Notes under the pieces: model-generated | What the model was told of the DNA's origin: nothing | Seen by the model: the letters and a program-made list of their open reading frames with translations, nothing else | The model's database searches: none | Source of the DNA: Paenibacillus nasutitermitis | Lineage (GTDB): Bacteria > Bacillota > Bacilli > Paenibacillales > Paenibacillaceae | Reading direction: 5' to 3' | NCBI RefSeq assembly: GCF_014641075.1 | Contig: NZ_BMHP01000003.1 | Span: forward strand, 124,001-188,000 | DNA: 64,000 nt | Translations under genes and position numbers: made by a program | Shown here: positions 52,386 through 60,724 of the stretch, one piece after another | How positions within the stretch are numbered: position 1 is the stretch's first letter | Layout of the letters: each line of letters starts with the position of its first letter

Positions 52386-53258
52386 TTGTCCGACGAGAAC
52401 AGTGTTCTTCCGGTTTATCATGTGGTTCATGCCGGCTGGGAACTGCAGGACTATGCGTGGTCTTATCCCACCTCGCTCCATCGCTCGCAGGAAACCGACA
52501 TTGAATATGATCTGACGAAACGCCGTTATATGCGCTCCATGCCTTTTCATTGGCTCATTCTCATCATCGAGGGCTCTTTGGAGATCAGTGCATTCGGCCA
52601 ACAGTTGAGCGCTTCCCAAGGGGCATGCGTTCATATTGAACCGCATGTTCCCCATCATATCCATATCTCCCAAGCAGCGAAATACATATGGGTACATTTT
52701 CGCGCCTATGATCTGGATTTTAACCGCCAGTCATGGAAGCCCGGCTCTCCAGGCATTCCCAATATTGTCGTTCCTGCGAATTCCATAGCGCTTCGCAAGC
52801 ATTTTCTCGCCATTCTTGAGGAACTAACCGTTCAGCAAGAGCAATACCAGACGCTGGCCAATGGCCATTTATCGCTGCTGCTCGCACATCTTGCCCGAGA
52901 CGGCGCCGCGATGAAACATACGCGCCATTCCTGGCAGGTGACAGATGAAGCCGTCATTCAAGCCATGGAATATATGAATCAGCATTATGCAGGCAAATTG
53001 TCGATCTCCGAGCTGGCACGCCATACAAATCTCAGCCCCAACTACTTTACGACCCGTTTCGGTCAAGTAACGGGCATGTCGCCGAGAAAGTATTTGACTT
53101 TGATTCGTATCGGCCATGCGCGGCAGCTTCTTCGTTCGACGACCATTCCCATGACTGCCGTAGCGGAAAGAAGCGGTTTTGATAGTTTTCCTCATTTCAG
53201 CCGCATATTCAAGCAATACGAGGGCGTATCCCCCCGGGAATATCGGACCAAACATTAG
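52386..53258 (+). CDS. AraC family regulator
   Basis: 290 residues: cupin-type N-terminus (LILIIEGSLEISAFGQQLSA, HIEPHVPHHIHISQA) and C-terminal double helix-turn-helix (LSISELARHTNLSPNYFTTR; PMTAVAERSGFDSFPHFSRI followed by VSPREYR). The start is TTG at 52386 with no strong ribosome binding site, so translation may be weak or start slightly later. A terminator separates it from the ADP-ribosylglycohydrolase gene, which it may control. Confidence 0.87.
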   Translation: MSDENSVLPVYHVVHAGWELQDYAWSYPTSLHRSQETDIEYDLTKRRYMRSMPFHWLILIIEGSLEISAFGQQLSASQGACVHIEPHVPHHIHISQAAKYIWVHFRAYDLDFNRQSWKPGSPGIPNIVVPANSIALRKHFLAILEELTVQQEQYQTLANGHLSLLLAHLARDGAAMKHTRHSWQVTDEAVIQAMEYMNQHYAGKLSISELARHTNLSPNYFTTRFGQVTGMSPRKYLTLIRIGHARQLLRSTTIPMTAVAERSGFDSFPHFSRIFKQYEGVSPREYRTKH

Positions 53259-53346
53259 AGAAGCCGTCCGCTTGCCTGCTTGATTTGTTCCTTACTTTTT
53301 AAGCCTTGGCCTCCCCGAGGTCATTTTCGGATAGTGAAAATCGTAG

Positions 53347-53390
53347 ATACCATCAAAAACACCGGAGAAATCCGGTTTTTTTGATGGTAT
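53347..53390. terminator. Bidirectional intrinsic terminator
   Basis: ATACCATCAAAAA (53347-53359) pairs with TTTTTGATGGTAT (53378-53390) and CCGGA with TCCGG inside, making a near-perfect 19-bp stem with a GAAA tetraloop. It ends the AraC gene. Confidence 0.85.
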
Positions 53391-53440
53391 TTGTACTTGT
53401 ATACTTAATCTAAGTCCTGAAAGGAGCGTTTAAAAAAAAA

Positions 53441-55342
53441 ATGAGAACTATCCATTATGAGAACTATCTCGATAAGGTGTTTGGCGCTTGGATCGGCAAA
53501 AGCATCGCAGGGACGATCGGCGCCCCCTACGAAGGACGCAAAGAGCTGTTCGATTATGATTACGATCCCAAAGCGATTCAAGAAATGTTTCCCAATGATG
53601 ACCTTGATTTGCAGGTGCTCTGGCTGGACGTGATGGAAAGGAAAGGCATCCATATTGATTCATTTGATCTGGCGGAGGCTTTTTACAACCAGGTCCCTTA
53701 CGCTCCCGGAGAATATGCTTTTTTTAAAAAGAACTTCGCACGCGGCATTCATCCTCCCTTATCCGGCTCATTCAATAACCGCTATTATGTCAATGGCATG
53801 GGATGCCCGATTCGTTCGGAGATTTGGGCCTGCATCGCCCCTGGCAATGCCTCCCTTGCTGCGGCATACGCCCAAAAAGACGGCGTGCTGGATCATGAAG
53901 GCGACTCGGTCTATATGGAGCAGTTCTGGGCTGCCGTCGAAGCCGAGGCTTTCTTCGAAAGCGATCTGGACCGGCTGTTTGAGCTTGGAGCAAGCTGGCT
54001 GCCGCCCAAAACCCGAATCGCTCAGTTGGTGGAAGATACGCTCGCATGGTCCAAAGCCGAAACGGATTGGAGACGTGTAAGAGAGTGGATTATCCGGGAT
54101 TATGGCCATCCGGACTGCACGAACTTATATCAGAATACAGGCTTCACCTTGCTCGCTCTGATTCACGGCAAGGGAGAATTCATTGACACAACCATGATCG
54201 CGCTGAACTGCGGATACGACACCGATTGCAGCTGCGCGACTGCGGGAGCTCTGCTCGGTATCATCCAAGGCGCTCAATATCTGATCGATACGTATCAGTT
54301 CTACGATACCAGCTATAAGCTGAGCATCGACTTGACCCGCCCCTCTCTGGACCTCCGCAGCTTGGCGATTGACACATGCAGGGCAGGCCTGACAGTTGCA
54401 GTGGAGCTCAATCGGGAGGTCGAAATCATAGATGCGCCTCCTTGGGAGCCGCTTCCAGCCGGATTGCCGCGAAACTTCCATGTTGAGATCGATTATAGGG
54501 GAGTCCCCGCAATCGGGGTCGGAGAGAAGCGCAATATCGTCATTAAAATCCGCAAGTACGCCCCCCAGGTTGCGGACACCGAATTGGAGCTTGCGCTACG
54601 GGGGCCGGAAGGTTGGCAGGTTGATTTCCAGCCCCGCAATGTAAACGTTACTGCCGATGGCCTGGAGCTGGCATGCTGCGTGACTGTGCCGGCGGAGCTG
54701 CCTATCCTCATGGACCAAAATCTGTTTGAGCTGTCGATGAAAGGCGGGCAGGTGTCGCAGCAGTTTACATTCGGTATCGCCGGAGCGGCGGTATGGCAGG
54801 TCTATGGACCTTTCTGGGAAAACGTCTGGACTCCTGCTCCTACCGAGCTTGGCGAGTGGTATTACAAGGGGCTGGAAGAATCTTATCCCGACGCGGATGA
54901 ACGCACGGACATTATCCGGCAATTTCATTTGAATGCACGTACGGATGGAACCAAAGATTATCTTCCATCGGCTCCTGAACCCGTTACACGCCAAACATTC
55001 GAAGATCTGGTGGACGTTGCCGATCTCATCGGCTATCAAGGCCCCTGTGTGGTTTATGCGCAGAGACAGCTCTATTCACCCAAGGATCAAACGGTTCATC
55101 TTCTGGTTGGACACACCGATGCTTACGAAGTTTGGATAAATGGCGAATGCGTGAGCAAATCAGATCAAGTCGACTGGTGGACGACCGAGAACAGGCACCA
55201 CTCCAACATCACGCTGCGTGCCGGTCAGAATACGCTGCTTCTGAAATGTATCCGGCGGGGCGCGCATGCCTCATACAGCATGAATTTTTCGGAGAAGGGC
55301 AGCTGTATGCCGCTGGTGTTCGACCTGGGATCTTACGTTTAA
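53441..55342 (+). CDS. ADP-ribosylglycohydrolase family protein with C-terminal beta domains
   Basis: 633 residues. The N-terminal half (about 1-330) is an ADP-ribosylglycohydrolase (ARH/DraG) fold: LDKVFGAWIGKSIAGTIGAP, PNDDLDLQVLWLDVM (metal-binding Asp cluster) and NCGYDTDCSCATAGALLGII with the second Asp-x-Asp. The C-terminal half has Ig-like and carbohydrate-binding-like beta domains, unusual for true ADP-ribose hydrolases. In this context (AraC, isomerase, Gfo) it more likely hydrolyses an N- or O-glycosidic sugar derivative. No signal peptide. AAAGGAGCG precedes the ATG by 13 bases. Confidence 0.88.
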   Translation: MRTIHYENYLDKVFGAWIGKSIAGTIGAPYEGRKELFDYDYDPKAIQEMFPNDDLDLQVLWLDVMERKGIHIDSFDLAEAFYNQVPYAPGEYAFFKKNFARGIHPPLSGSFNNRYYVNGMGCPIRSEIWACIAPGNASLAAAYAQKDGVLDHEGDSVYMEQFWAAVEAEAFFESDLDRLFELGASWLPPKTRIAQLVEDTLAWSKAETDWRRVREWIIRDYGHPDCTNLYQNTGFTLLALIHGKGEFIDTTMIALNCGYDTDCSCATAGALLGIIQGAQYLIDTYQFYDTSYKLSIDLTRPSLDLRSLAIDTCRAGLTVAVELNREVEIIDAPPWEPLPAGLPRNFHVEIDYRGVPAIGVGEKRNIVIKIRKYAPQVADTELELALRGPEGWQVDFQPRNVNVTADGLELACCVTVPAELPILMDQNLFELSMKGGQVSQQFTFGIAGAAVWQVYGPFWENVWTPAPTELGEWYYKGLEESYPDADERTDIIRQFHLNARTDGTKDYLPSAPEPVTRQTFEDLVDVADLIGYQGPCVVYAQRQLYSPKDQTVHLLVGHTDAYEVWINGECVSKSDQVDWWTTENRHHSNITLRAGQNTLLLKCIRRGAHASYSMNFSEKGSCMPLVFDLGSYV

Positions 55343-55370
55343 CCTGAAACGGAATGCTTAAACTAAAAAA

Positions 55371-55413
55371 ACAGCCGTATACCCGCTGCAAAGCAGGAGA
55401 TACGGCCGTTTTG
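55371..55413. terminator. Bidirectional terminator between convergent genes
   Basis: ACAGCCGTAT (55371-55380) and ATACGGCCGT (55400-55409) form a 9-of-10 stem around a CTGC/GCAG inner pair, A-rich on the left and T-rich on the right. It separates the ADP-ribosylglycohydrolase and isomerase genes. Confidence 0.75.
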
Positions 55414-55425
55414 TTTCCATCTGTT

Positions 55426-56295
55426 TTAGCGGAAATACTTCGCGAGATGACCGGCGGCTTTCACAATGCCCAGCCGCTCTGCCTCAAGCGAACCCCAATA
55501 GCGGTGGTCCTCCAGCTCAATGCTGACCGCTCCCTTGTAGCCAATCCGGTCAAGGCGAACAGCGACTTTACTCCATTCCACGTCGCCGTGGCCCGGTATC
55601 GTATAACGCCAGGAGCCTTCCGAGAAACCGTATTTCTCGCCGAAGGTGGAGGGAAGAACGCCGCATTCGTAGAGCTCGTCATGAAGAATCTCCGTGTCCT
55701 TGCCATGGCAGTGGACAATCCGGTCCCCAAACTCCGTCAGCGCACGAAGATAGTCGATACCCAGCCGCACCAGATGCGAGGGATCGTAATTCAGACCGAA
55801 ATGCCGGGACGGAATCGCTTCGAACATAGCCCTCCACATTTCCGGTGTGCAGCCCAGTGTCGGATAATATGGCGCCGGTCCCGGCCATCCTTCAATGGCC
55901 ATATAGATCCCCGTCTGCTCGGCATGGTGGACAAGCTCCGGGAAGGTATCCTTCCAGATCGCAAAACCTTCCTTGCGCGGCAGCGTGAGGTCCTCCGGCA
56001 CCAGGCACATGAACAGCACGCTTCCGCCCTGCTCCGCAATATCGGACATTTGTTTCTTCTGCGCCTCCACCGCGCCCTGGCGTACCGCTTCGTCCCGGCT
56101 TAACAGCCTGGATGTATGTTTCGCGTCGATTGAGCCGATGCCGATGCCGGCCTGCTCGCAGGCCTGCTTCACTTCCGGAGTCAGCTCCGGAACATCCAGG
56201 ATGTCAAGACCCGCTTCAGCAGCCCACCTGGCGGTCCGGGCAATTCCCTCAGCGCCGATCTTCGGCGGTATGCGCATGCCGATAGGATTGCTCAT
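55426..56295 (-). CDS. Sugar phosphate isomerase/epimerase family protein
   Basis: 289-residue TIM barrel of the AP-endonuclease-2/xylose-isomerase-like family: LDILDVPELTPEVKQACEQA, IYMAIEGWPGPAPYYPTLGC, GLNYDPSHLVRLGIDYL (Asp, His), IVHCHGKDTEIL (His) and VSIELEDHRYWG (Glu). Its ATG overlaps the stop of the upstream Gfo gene by one base (TAATG), so the two are translationally coupled and probably act in sequence on one sugar. Confidence 0.9.
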   Translation of the reverse strand: MSNPIGMRIPPKIGAEGIARTARWAAEAGLDILDVPELTPEVKQACEQAGIGIGSIDAKHTSRLLSRDEAVRQGAVEAQKKQMSDIAEQGGSVLFMCLVPEDLTLPRKEGFAIWKDTFPELVHHAEQTGIYMAIEGWPGPAPYYPTLGCTPEMWRAMFEAIPSRHFGLNYDPSHLVRLGIDYLRALTEFGDRIVHCHGKDTEILHDELYECGVLPSTFGEKYGFSEGSWRYTIPGHGDVEWSKVAVRLDRIGYKGAVSIELEDHRYWGSLEAERLGIVKAAGHLAKYFR

Positions 56296-57287
56296 TATGC
56301 CGTTCCCTCCTCTTTAATCAGCTCCGCATCCGGTACATAGCCTGCCGCCTGATAAATCATTTCCGACAGTTTGACCACCTTCAGCGCGAACTCGCCCGGC
56401 ACAAGCACCTCATGGCGGCCCAGAATCGCATCGATGAAGCTTTTGTCCTGATTAGTGGTCGCCTTCGGCAGCACCGGGATAATCGTCTCCTGCCCCATGC
56501 GGCGCAGAGTGATTTTTCCATTATCGTAGAAAATACCGCCGTTTTCTCCGCAGAAGACGAAGGTCTCATGCCAGCATGGCGCATAACCGACCAGATTGAG
56601 ACCGGCTACCGGCCCTTCCGCAAACCGGATGGATGTGAATGTGTCGATTTCAACATCTGCTCCATGCATATGCAGCTGCGGCTTGACCTCCACAGGCGTG
56701 AGTCCGGTGGTCCAAAGCAAAACGTCGATGATATGGCTGCCTGAGTCCATCAGGAACCCCCCGCCGGACAATGCCGGGTTAGCCCGCCATGAACCAGTCG
56801 TTCCCTGCCGCCATTCCTGATAAAGCGATGCAGTAACCGAGGTGAGCTTGCCAATCTCTCCGCTTGCGATAGCGTCGCGGATATATAGAAATTCAGGTTG
56901 AAAATGGCGCTGATACGAGACTTGCATCACTCTCCCCGCCTGCTCGGCCGTACGGATGAGCAGCTCTGCCTCGGCGGATGAGCAGGTCATCGGCTTCTCA
57001 ATCAGGACATGCAGTCCTTTACTCAAGACATCGTTAGCCTGCTGGAAATGCAGCGTATGCGGGGAGCAAATAACGACAGCGTCCAGCTCTGCAGCCTCCA
57101 GCATATCCTGATAATCGGAGAAAGTCTTGGCATCCTGCAGCCCGAATTTCTCGATAAATGCATCTTGGTTAGCCTTGCTTGTGTCCGCGAGAGCCGTAAT
57201 TTGCACTTCAGGCAGCTCCAGCAGCTGTCTGGCATGCCATCCGGCGATGCCCCCCGTACCGATCATTCCTACACGAATTTTGCTCAT
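56295..57287 (-). CDS. Gfo/Idh/MocA family oxidoreductase
   Basis: 330 residues: Rossmann motif VGMIGTGGIAGWHARQL, HVLIEKPMTCSSAEAE and the typical GGGFLMDSGSHIIDVLLW. It lacks the cysteine-rich insertion seen in the paralogue at 6495-7625. Expected NAD(P)-dependent sugar dehydrogenase coupled to the isomerase gene. ATG at 57287 with GGGAGGCTGTACG upstream. Confidence 0.92.
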   Translation of the reverse strand: MSKIRVGMIGTGGIAGWHARQLLELPEVQITALADTSKANQDAFIEKFGLQDAKTFSDYQDMLEAAELDAVVICSPHTLHFQQANDVLSKGLHVLIEKPMTCSSAEAELLIRTAEQAGRVMQVSYQRHFQPEFLYIRDAIASGEIGKLTSVTASLYQEWRQGTTGSWRANPALSGGGFLMDSGSHIIDVLLWTTGLTPVEVKPQLHMHGADVEIDTFTSIRFAEGPVAGLNLVGYAPCWHETFVFCGENGGIFYDNGKITLRRMGQETIIPVLPKATTNQDKSFIDAILGRHEVLVPGEFALKVVKLSEMIYQAAGYVPDAELIKEEGTA

Positions 57288-57413
57288 TCGTACAGCCTCC
57301 CATAATCAAGTGTGTTCCACTTGCTTTGTCTTCCAGGCATAAAATCACAGCATGTCTGTTTGCACATAACAATCTAATTATAGAGTTGTGAGCGCCTTCT
57401 AACAATACAAAAT

Positions 57414-57450
57414 ACCGCCAGCTTTCACTTACCGCTGGCGGTTTCTCTTA
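57414..57450. terminator. Bidirectional terminator after the RlmA-like gene
   Basis: ACCGCCAGC (57414-57422) and GCTGGCGGT (57434-57442) form a 9-bp stem with an 11-base loop; leftward it is followed by ATTTTGTATT. Confidence 0.75.
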
Positions 57451-57465
57451 ATTCGAGGAATGAGA

Positions 57466-58347
57466 CTATTTCCTGCCGAACAGGATCTTCAGGTCAACTG
57501 TTATTTCCTTTAGTCCCCTTTGGACAATCTCCCGCATTTGCTGCTGCGTGAATCCCCAGGATAAGGGCGTCATCTGGAGCAAGGGACTAATCATGAATGG
57601 ATACAGCGCACATCTGTACTGTACCTGCTCCGCGTAAACCTGCTTAAAATGCCTGCTGAAAAGCTCGGACGTTCTGCCATCGGAGTCCCTATGACCTGTC
57701 TTGGACTCTTGCAGAAGCTCTCTTATTTCTTTCAGATAATTGCCTTCCGGCACTACTTTCACCACCATCCCCTCTTCAGCAAGCATCCTCTGAAACTCGG
57801 CATAATTGGAGGGCGATAAAAAATTCAGGATGACCTGGAACTGTCCGGATGCAAACGGACAATTTGCCAGATCGCCCACACACCAGACGGCTTTCGGGTG
57901 AGCTTTCGAAGCCATCTGAATACCTATTTTGGAAATATCCAGACCGACTCCCCGAACATCAGCCGGCATAGACCGGACAAGCTTTTCCTGCAGACTGTTT
58001 AAATGTGATCCTTCTCCGCATCCGGCGTCCAAAAGATTGATTTCCCTATGTTTCTTCTTGAGTTCCTGCTTGATTTTTGCGCTGATGATCTCAATCACAG
58101 GATCAAAAATACCGGTTTCGCCAATCAGTCTTCTGGCTTCAAATAACTGTTTATCGTATTTCGACTGATGAGGCCCGGAGAAAAAGTTCACATATCCTGG
58201 CCTGGCTATATCAAAACAATGCCGTTTCTCACAAATTAAACTCCCGGATTCGGCCGTTCTCATCCTGCTCTGACATAAAGGACATCTGAATATCTCTTCG
58301 TGGCTTGCCAGTAATGACGTATGTCTATTTCCCTTGTTTGCAGACAC
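57466..58347 (-). CDS. 23S rRNA (guanine-N1) methyltransferase, RlmA/TlrB-like
   Basis: About 293 residues. The N-terminal zinc finger (FRCPLCQSRM, then CEKRHCFDIARPGYVNFFSG) and the SAM-binding core (INLLDAGCGEGSHL, VVKVVPEGNYL) are those of RlmA, which methylates G745 or G748 in helix 35 of 23S rRNA; the Gram-positive type (TlrB) gives tylosin resistance in combination with Erm. The start is GTG 58347 (TTG 58350 also possible), eight bases after GGGGTG. An attenuator-type leader with a nine-residue peptide precedes it. So expression is probably induced by a ribosome-targeting antibiotic. Confidence 0.85.
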   Translation of the reverse strand: MSANKGNRHTSLLASHEEIFRCPLCQSRMRTAESGSLICEKRHCFDIARPGYVNFFSGPHQSKYDKQLFEARRLIGETGIFDPVIEIISAKIKQELKKKHREINLLDAGCGEGSHLNSLQEKLVRSMPADVRGVGLDISKIGIQMASKAHPKAVWCVGDLANCPFASGQFQVILNFLSPSNYAEFQRMLAEEGMVVKVVPEGNYLKEIRELLQESKTGHRDSDGRTSELFSRHFKQVYAEQVQYRCALYPFMISPLLQMTPLSWGFTQQQMREIVQRGLKEITVDLKILFGRK

Positions 58348-58349
58348 CA

Positions 58350-58484
58350 AAAAAACACCCCATTCATTCGTAGTAAAAGTGAATGAAAGGCACAGAAAAA
58401 TAAACCTAAGCCTCTTTAAAAAAAATAGGCGAAAGGTTAAGTCTGTGCCTTACATTACCTTAAACGAATGAATTTGATGATCAT
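58350..58484 (-). promoter_or_regulatory. Leader-peptide attenuator upstream of the RlmA-like gene
   Basis: The leader RNA contains the nine-codon ORF and then three possible pairings. (a) AAGGCACAGA (58451-58442) with TCTGTGCCTT (58396-58387), plus inner AACCT/AGGTT and GCCT/AGGC, a large hairpin right after the leader stop. (b) A local hairpin TTCATTC/GAATGAA (58387-58363) just before the gene. (c) A 10-bp pairing of leader codons ATTCATTCGT (58473-58464) with ACGAATGAAT (58371-58362), the same segment used in (b) and adjacent to the GGGGTG translation signal. A ribosome halted on the leader would block (c). T-rich tracts follow. The arrangement fits antibiotic-controlled attenuation; whether at transcription or translation is not settled. 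Confidence 0.7.
58455..58484 (-). CDS. Leader peptide MIIKFIRLR with Arg-x-Arg macrolide-stalling motif
   Basis: ATG at 58484 opens nine codons (MIIKFIRLR) and TAA. AAAGGAG lies 11 bases upstream (58502-58496), and a promoter precedes it. The peptide ends in Arg-Leu-Arg, the +x+ type of sequence (as RLR in the ErmD leader) at which macrolide-bound ribosomes arrest. The frame and its distance to the hairpins match other antibiotic-responsive leader ORFs. It is far too short for a functional protein on its own. Confidence 0.7.
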   Translation of the reverse strand: MIIKFIRLR

Positions 58485-58535
58485 GGTGGGCAGCTCTCCT
58501 TTATGGAAATAAGAATCGGCCTTCGCCGGATCTAT

Positions 58536-58563
58536 AGTATAACATATCGGGAACAGGTGTAAA
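58536..58563 (-). promoter_or_regulatory. Sigma-A type promoter for the leader and RlmA-like gene
   Basis: Reading leftward, TTTACA (58563-58558) and TATACT (58541-58536) are separated by 16 bases. The start point would be near 58529, giving a leader of about 180 nucleotides before the methyltransferase start. Confidence 0.65.
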
Positions 58564-58751
58564 CCTTGCTGCGACGGGAAACCTTTCGGGCAATCCATTG
58601 CAGCAAGGCCGGCTGCATACTTGTCTGTTCGTATGCTAAGATTGTAATAGTCCATGGTGGGTTCTCCTGTCCATTTTATGCGATTTCATTCATGGACATC
58701 TTTCTGTTCTCAATACGATCATGTATCAATCAAATGAAAAGGAGCTTTGCA

Positions 58752-59609
58752 ATGAGAAAAACGAAGAGGAAAACGATAGCATGGATACTGGTTGCCGGGA
58801 TATTTATCGGGACGGCAACCTCTGCAGTTGCCGAACGACATATTCGTCTGTTTGCAAACGGATCGGAAGTACAGACTGACAGTCCCCCTCTCATCGTTAA
58901 CGAAAGAGTGATGATTCCTATTCGAGCGGCAGCCGAGATTCTCGGCAAGAACGTTCAATGGAATGCCCAAACGTCGAAGGTCACCATTGAAGATCAAGAA
59001 GTACTTTTGACGCAATATTCTAAAGGAAATCAGAAAGTCAAAATGTGGGGCAACAAGGTGAACGGGGACTATTGGGGAATGAAAATCACGATCGGGGACA
59101 TCACCCGGAACTTCCCGTTTTGGCATAACGTCGGAAATCCCTCCTATGCCCCCCGGATACTGCTCGAAGACTTGAATCAAGACGGCAAGGACGAACTGTT
59201 GGTGATTCTAACAACCGGCTACGGGACAGGACTTAAGGATGAAGAAGCATATATTTTTGACAGTGAATCCTTCAATGAAATTCCATTGGAAGACTGGCAG
59301 ACCTATGCGTTGAAACATGTCGTGCCGGGAAGAGTCACGGAGGAAGGTGCCCGTATCCGAATCGATAACGTTGAAACGTCAATTCCGCATCACATCCCCG
59401 CAGAGGAATTCAAAGGCGACCAGCCCCAGTGGTGGTACGATAGTCCGGCATATGGCCAGGTTATTCGATACGAAGTCCGACAGAATGCCCTCTATGCCGT
59501 TTTGCCTTTATGGTATTCTCCGGCACATTCGGCTGGTCAATTGGAAATCCGTTTTTCGTATCAAGACCGCTTTTTTCAAGGGAAGAGCATCGAATATAAG
59601 GAGGAGTAA
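58752..59609 (+). CDS. Exported protein with copper amine oxidase N-terminal-like domain
   Basis: 285 residues: signal peptide (about 1-28, WILVAGIFIGTATSAVA), then a Cu_amine_oxidN1 repeat (ANGSEVQTDSPPLIVNERVM, IPIRAAAEILGKNVQWNAQT) used in Paenibacillus surface proteins, and a C-terminal region with a DLNQDGKDELLVIL EF-hand-like/VCBS-like motif around residues 140-155. Probably cell-surface or secreted; no catalytic domain of an amine oxidase is present. AAAAGGAG precedes the ATG; the longer frame from 58566 is not used. Confidence 0.85.
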   Translation: MRKTKRKTIAWILVAGIFIGTATSAVAERHIRLFANGSEVQTDSPPLIVNERVMIPIRAAAEILGKNVQWNAQTSKVTIEDQEVLLTQYSKGNQKVKMWGNKVNGDYWGMKITIGDITRNFPFWHNVGNPSYAPRILLEDLNQDGKDELLVILTTGYGTGLKDEEAYIFDSESFNEIPLEDWQTYALKHVVPGRVTEEGARIRIDNVETSIPHHIPAEEFKGDQPQWWYDSPAYGQVIRYEVRQNALYAVLPLWYSPAHSAGQLEIRFSYQDRFFQGKSIEYKEE

Positions 59610-59644
59610 ACGTACAAGGGATCGCTCCATAACTAACCACGACG

Positions 59645-59672
59645 AGGCTGCCGGAATGATGGCGGCCTTTTC
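59645..59672 (+). terminator. Rightward terminator after the surface-protein gene
   Basis: GAGGCTGCC (59644-59652) pairs with GGCGGCCTT (59661-59669) with a G-U pair and is followed by TTTCTC. Moderate strength. Confidence 0.55.
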
Positions 59673-59751
59673 TCGATGAACGGGTAGTAAACGCTAATTG
59701 ACCCCAGGGTGGAAAAGCACACTCGCAAGATGCGTAAAGTTCGAATATTCC

Positions 59752-59782
59752 TTGACAAGTATATTCCATATAGAGTATATTC
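59752..59782 (+). promoter_or_regulatory. Promoter of doxX-like gene with overlapping direct repeats
   Basis: TTGACA (59752-59757) and TATATT (59776-59781) are 18 bases apart. AGTATATTC occurs twice, at 59758-59766 and 59774-59782, 16 bases apart, covering the spacer and the -10, with a related GAATATTC at 59743-59750. These look like operator sites for an unlinked repressor. Confidence 0.6.
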
Positions 59783-59829
59783 GAAACGAGAAAGAAAATT
59801 CTGGTTAAAGGAGGTTAGATGTTAGACAA

Positions 59830-60231
59830 ATGAAATGGATAGTTCGCATTCTGCAGGGTTTAGTGGCGATAGACTTTCTGTTTGCCGGAGCCTTGAAGAT
59901 TTTCTCGAGTGCCGATCAAATTAGGGAGTTATTCACTGACAAGCTGGGTACGCCGGTCGCTTTGATTTACACCGTCGGCATTTTCGAAGCGCTGGCAGGG
60001 CTGGTTCTTATCGTCGGCTACCGCAGCCGTAAGGCGGCAGTAGCATCGATCACCGTCATGGTCGCCATCTTGATCGGTGCGACTGCGACGAATCTCGCCG
60101 CCGGCCTTGTTGGGGATGCCATGGTCCCATTCGCGATCTTAATCGTCGTTGCCATTCTCTTATACCTGAAGCGCGATGCGCTCAAGAGCAAACGTATAAG
60201 GTCAGACTCGAACATTCCGGCTTCCAAGTAA
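59830..60231 (+). CDS. DoxX family membrane protein
   Basis: 133 residues with four hydrophobic helices (LQGLVAIDFLFAGALKIFSS, ALIYTVGIFEALAGLVLIVG, AVASITVMVAILIGATATNL, VPFAILIVVAILLYL), the DoxX layout. DoxX proteins are linked with redox and thiol stress. The strong AAAGGAGG site (59807-59814) actually serves ATG 59819, a four-codon frame (MLDK) whose TGA overlaps the DoxX ATG (ATGA), so DoxX may be translated by coupling. Followed by a VOC gene. Confidence 0.87.
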   Translation: MKWIVRILQGLVAIDFLFAGALKIFSSADQIRELFTDKLGTPVALIYTVGIFEALAGLVLIVGYRSRKAAVASITVMVAILIGATATNLAAGLVGDAMVPFAILIVVAILLYLKRDALKSKRIRSDSNIPASK

Positions 60232-60303
60232 TTTAGCATAGGGATTTACCGCTTGAAAAAAGACTCTAAACGGATTTTTAAAAAATAGGATGAGGTGCCC
60301 AAA

Positions 60304-60720
60304 ATGGCGTATAAATCAACTCACACGTTCATAAACCTGCCAGTGAAAGACTTGAACCCGTCAAAGGAATTTTTCAGCAGTATCGGCTTTGAGTTCAACC
60401 CCCAGTTCTCCGATGAAAACTCGGCATGCCTGGTGATCAATGACAACACATATGTTCAACTGCTGACGGAGCCATACTTTAAGACGTTCGTCAACAAGCC
60501 GCTGGCTGATGCCGCCAGCGCCGCTGCCGGGATTATCGCGCTCTCCGCTGACAGCAGAGCGCATGTAGACGAACTGGCGGACAAGGCGCTGGCTGCAGGA
60601 GGCAAACAATCCAAAGAACCGGCGGACCATGGCTTCATGTACGTGAGAAGCTTCGAGGACCTGGACGGGCATCTGTGGGAAATTGCCTATATGGACATGG
60701 GCGCTTTCTCTCAGGAGTAA
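60304..60720 (+). CDS. VOC family (glyoxalase-fold) protein
   Basis: 138 residues: THTFINLPVKDLNPSKEFFS, then LVINDNTYVQLLTEPYF and SFEDLDGHLWEIAYMDMGAF at the end with a metal-site Glu. Typical stand-alone VOC protein of the extradiol-dioxygenase-like group. ATG at 60304 is preferred over GTG 60295 as GAGGTG is six bases upstream. Probably in one operon with DoxX. Confidence 0.9.
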   Translation: MAYKSTHTFINLPVKDLNPSKEFFSSIGFEFNPQFSDENSACLVINDNTYVQLLTEPYFKTFVNKPLADAASAAAGIIALSADSRAHVDELADKALAAGGKQSKEPADHGFMYVRSFEDLDGHLWEIAYMDMGAFSQE

Positions 60721-60724
60721 ACAT

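Noticed and set aside
58455-58655. 66-codon frame extending upstream of the leader peptide
   Set aside because: Its start at 58655 lies upstream of the predicted promoter; only the last nine codons are behind a ribosome binding site and inside the leader RNA.
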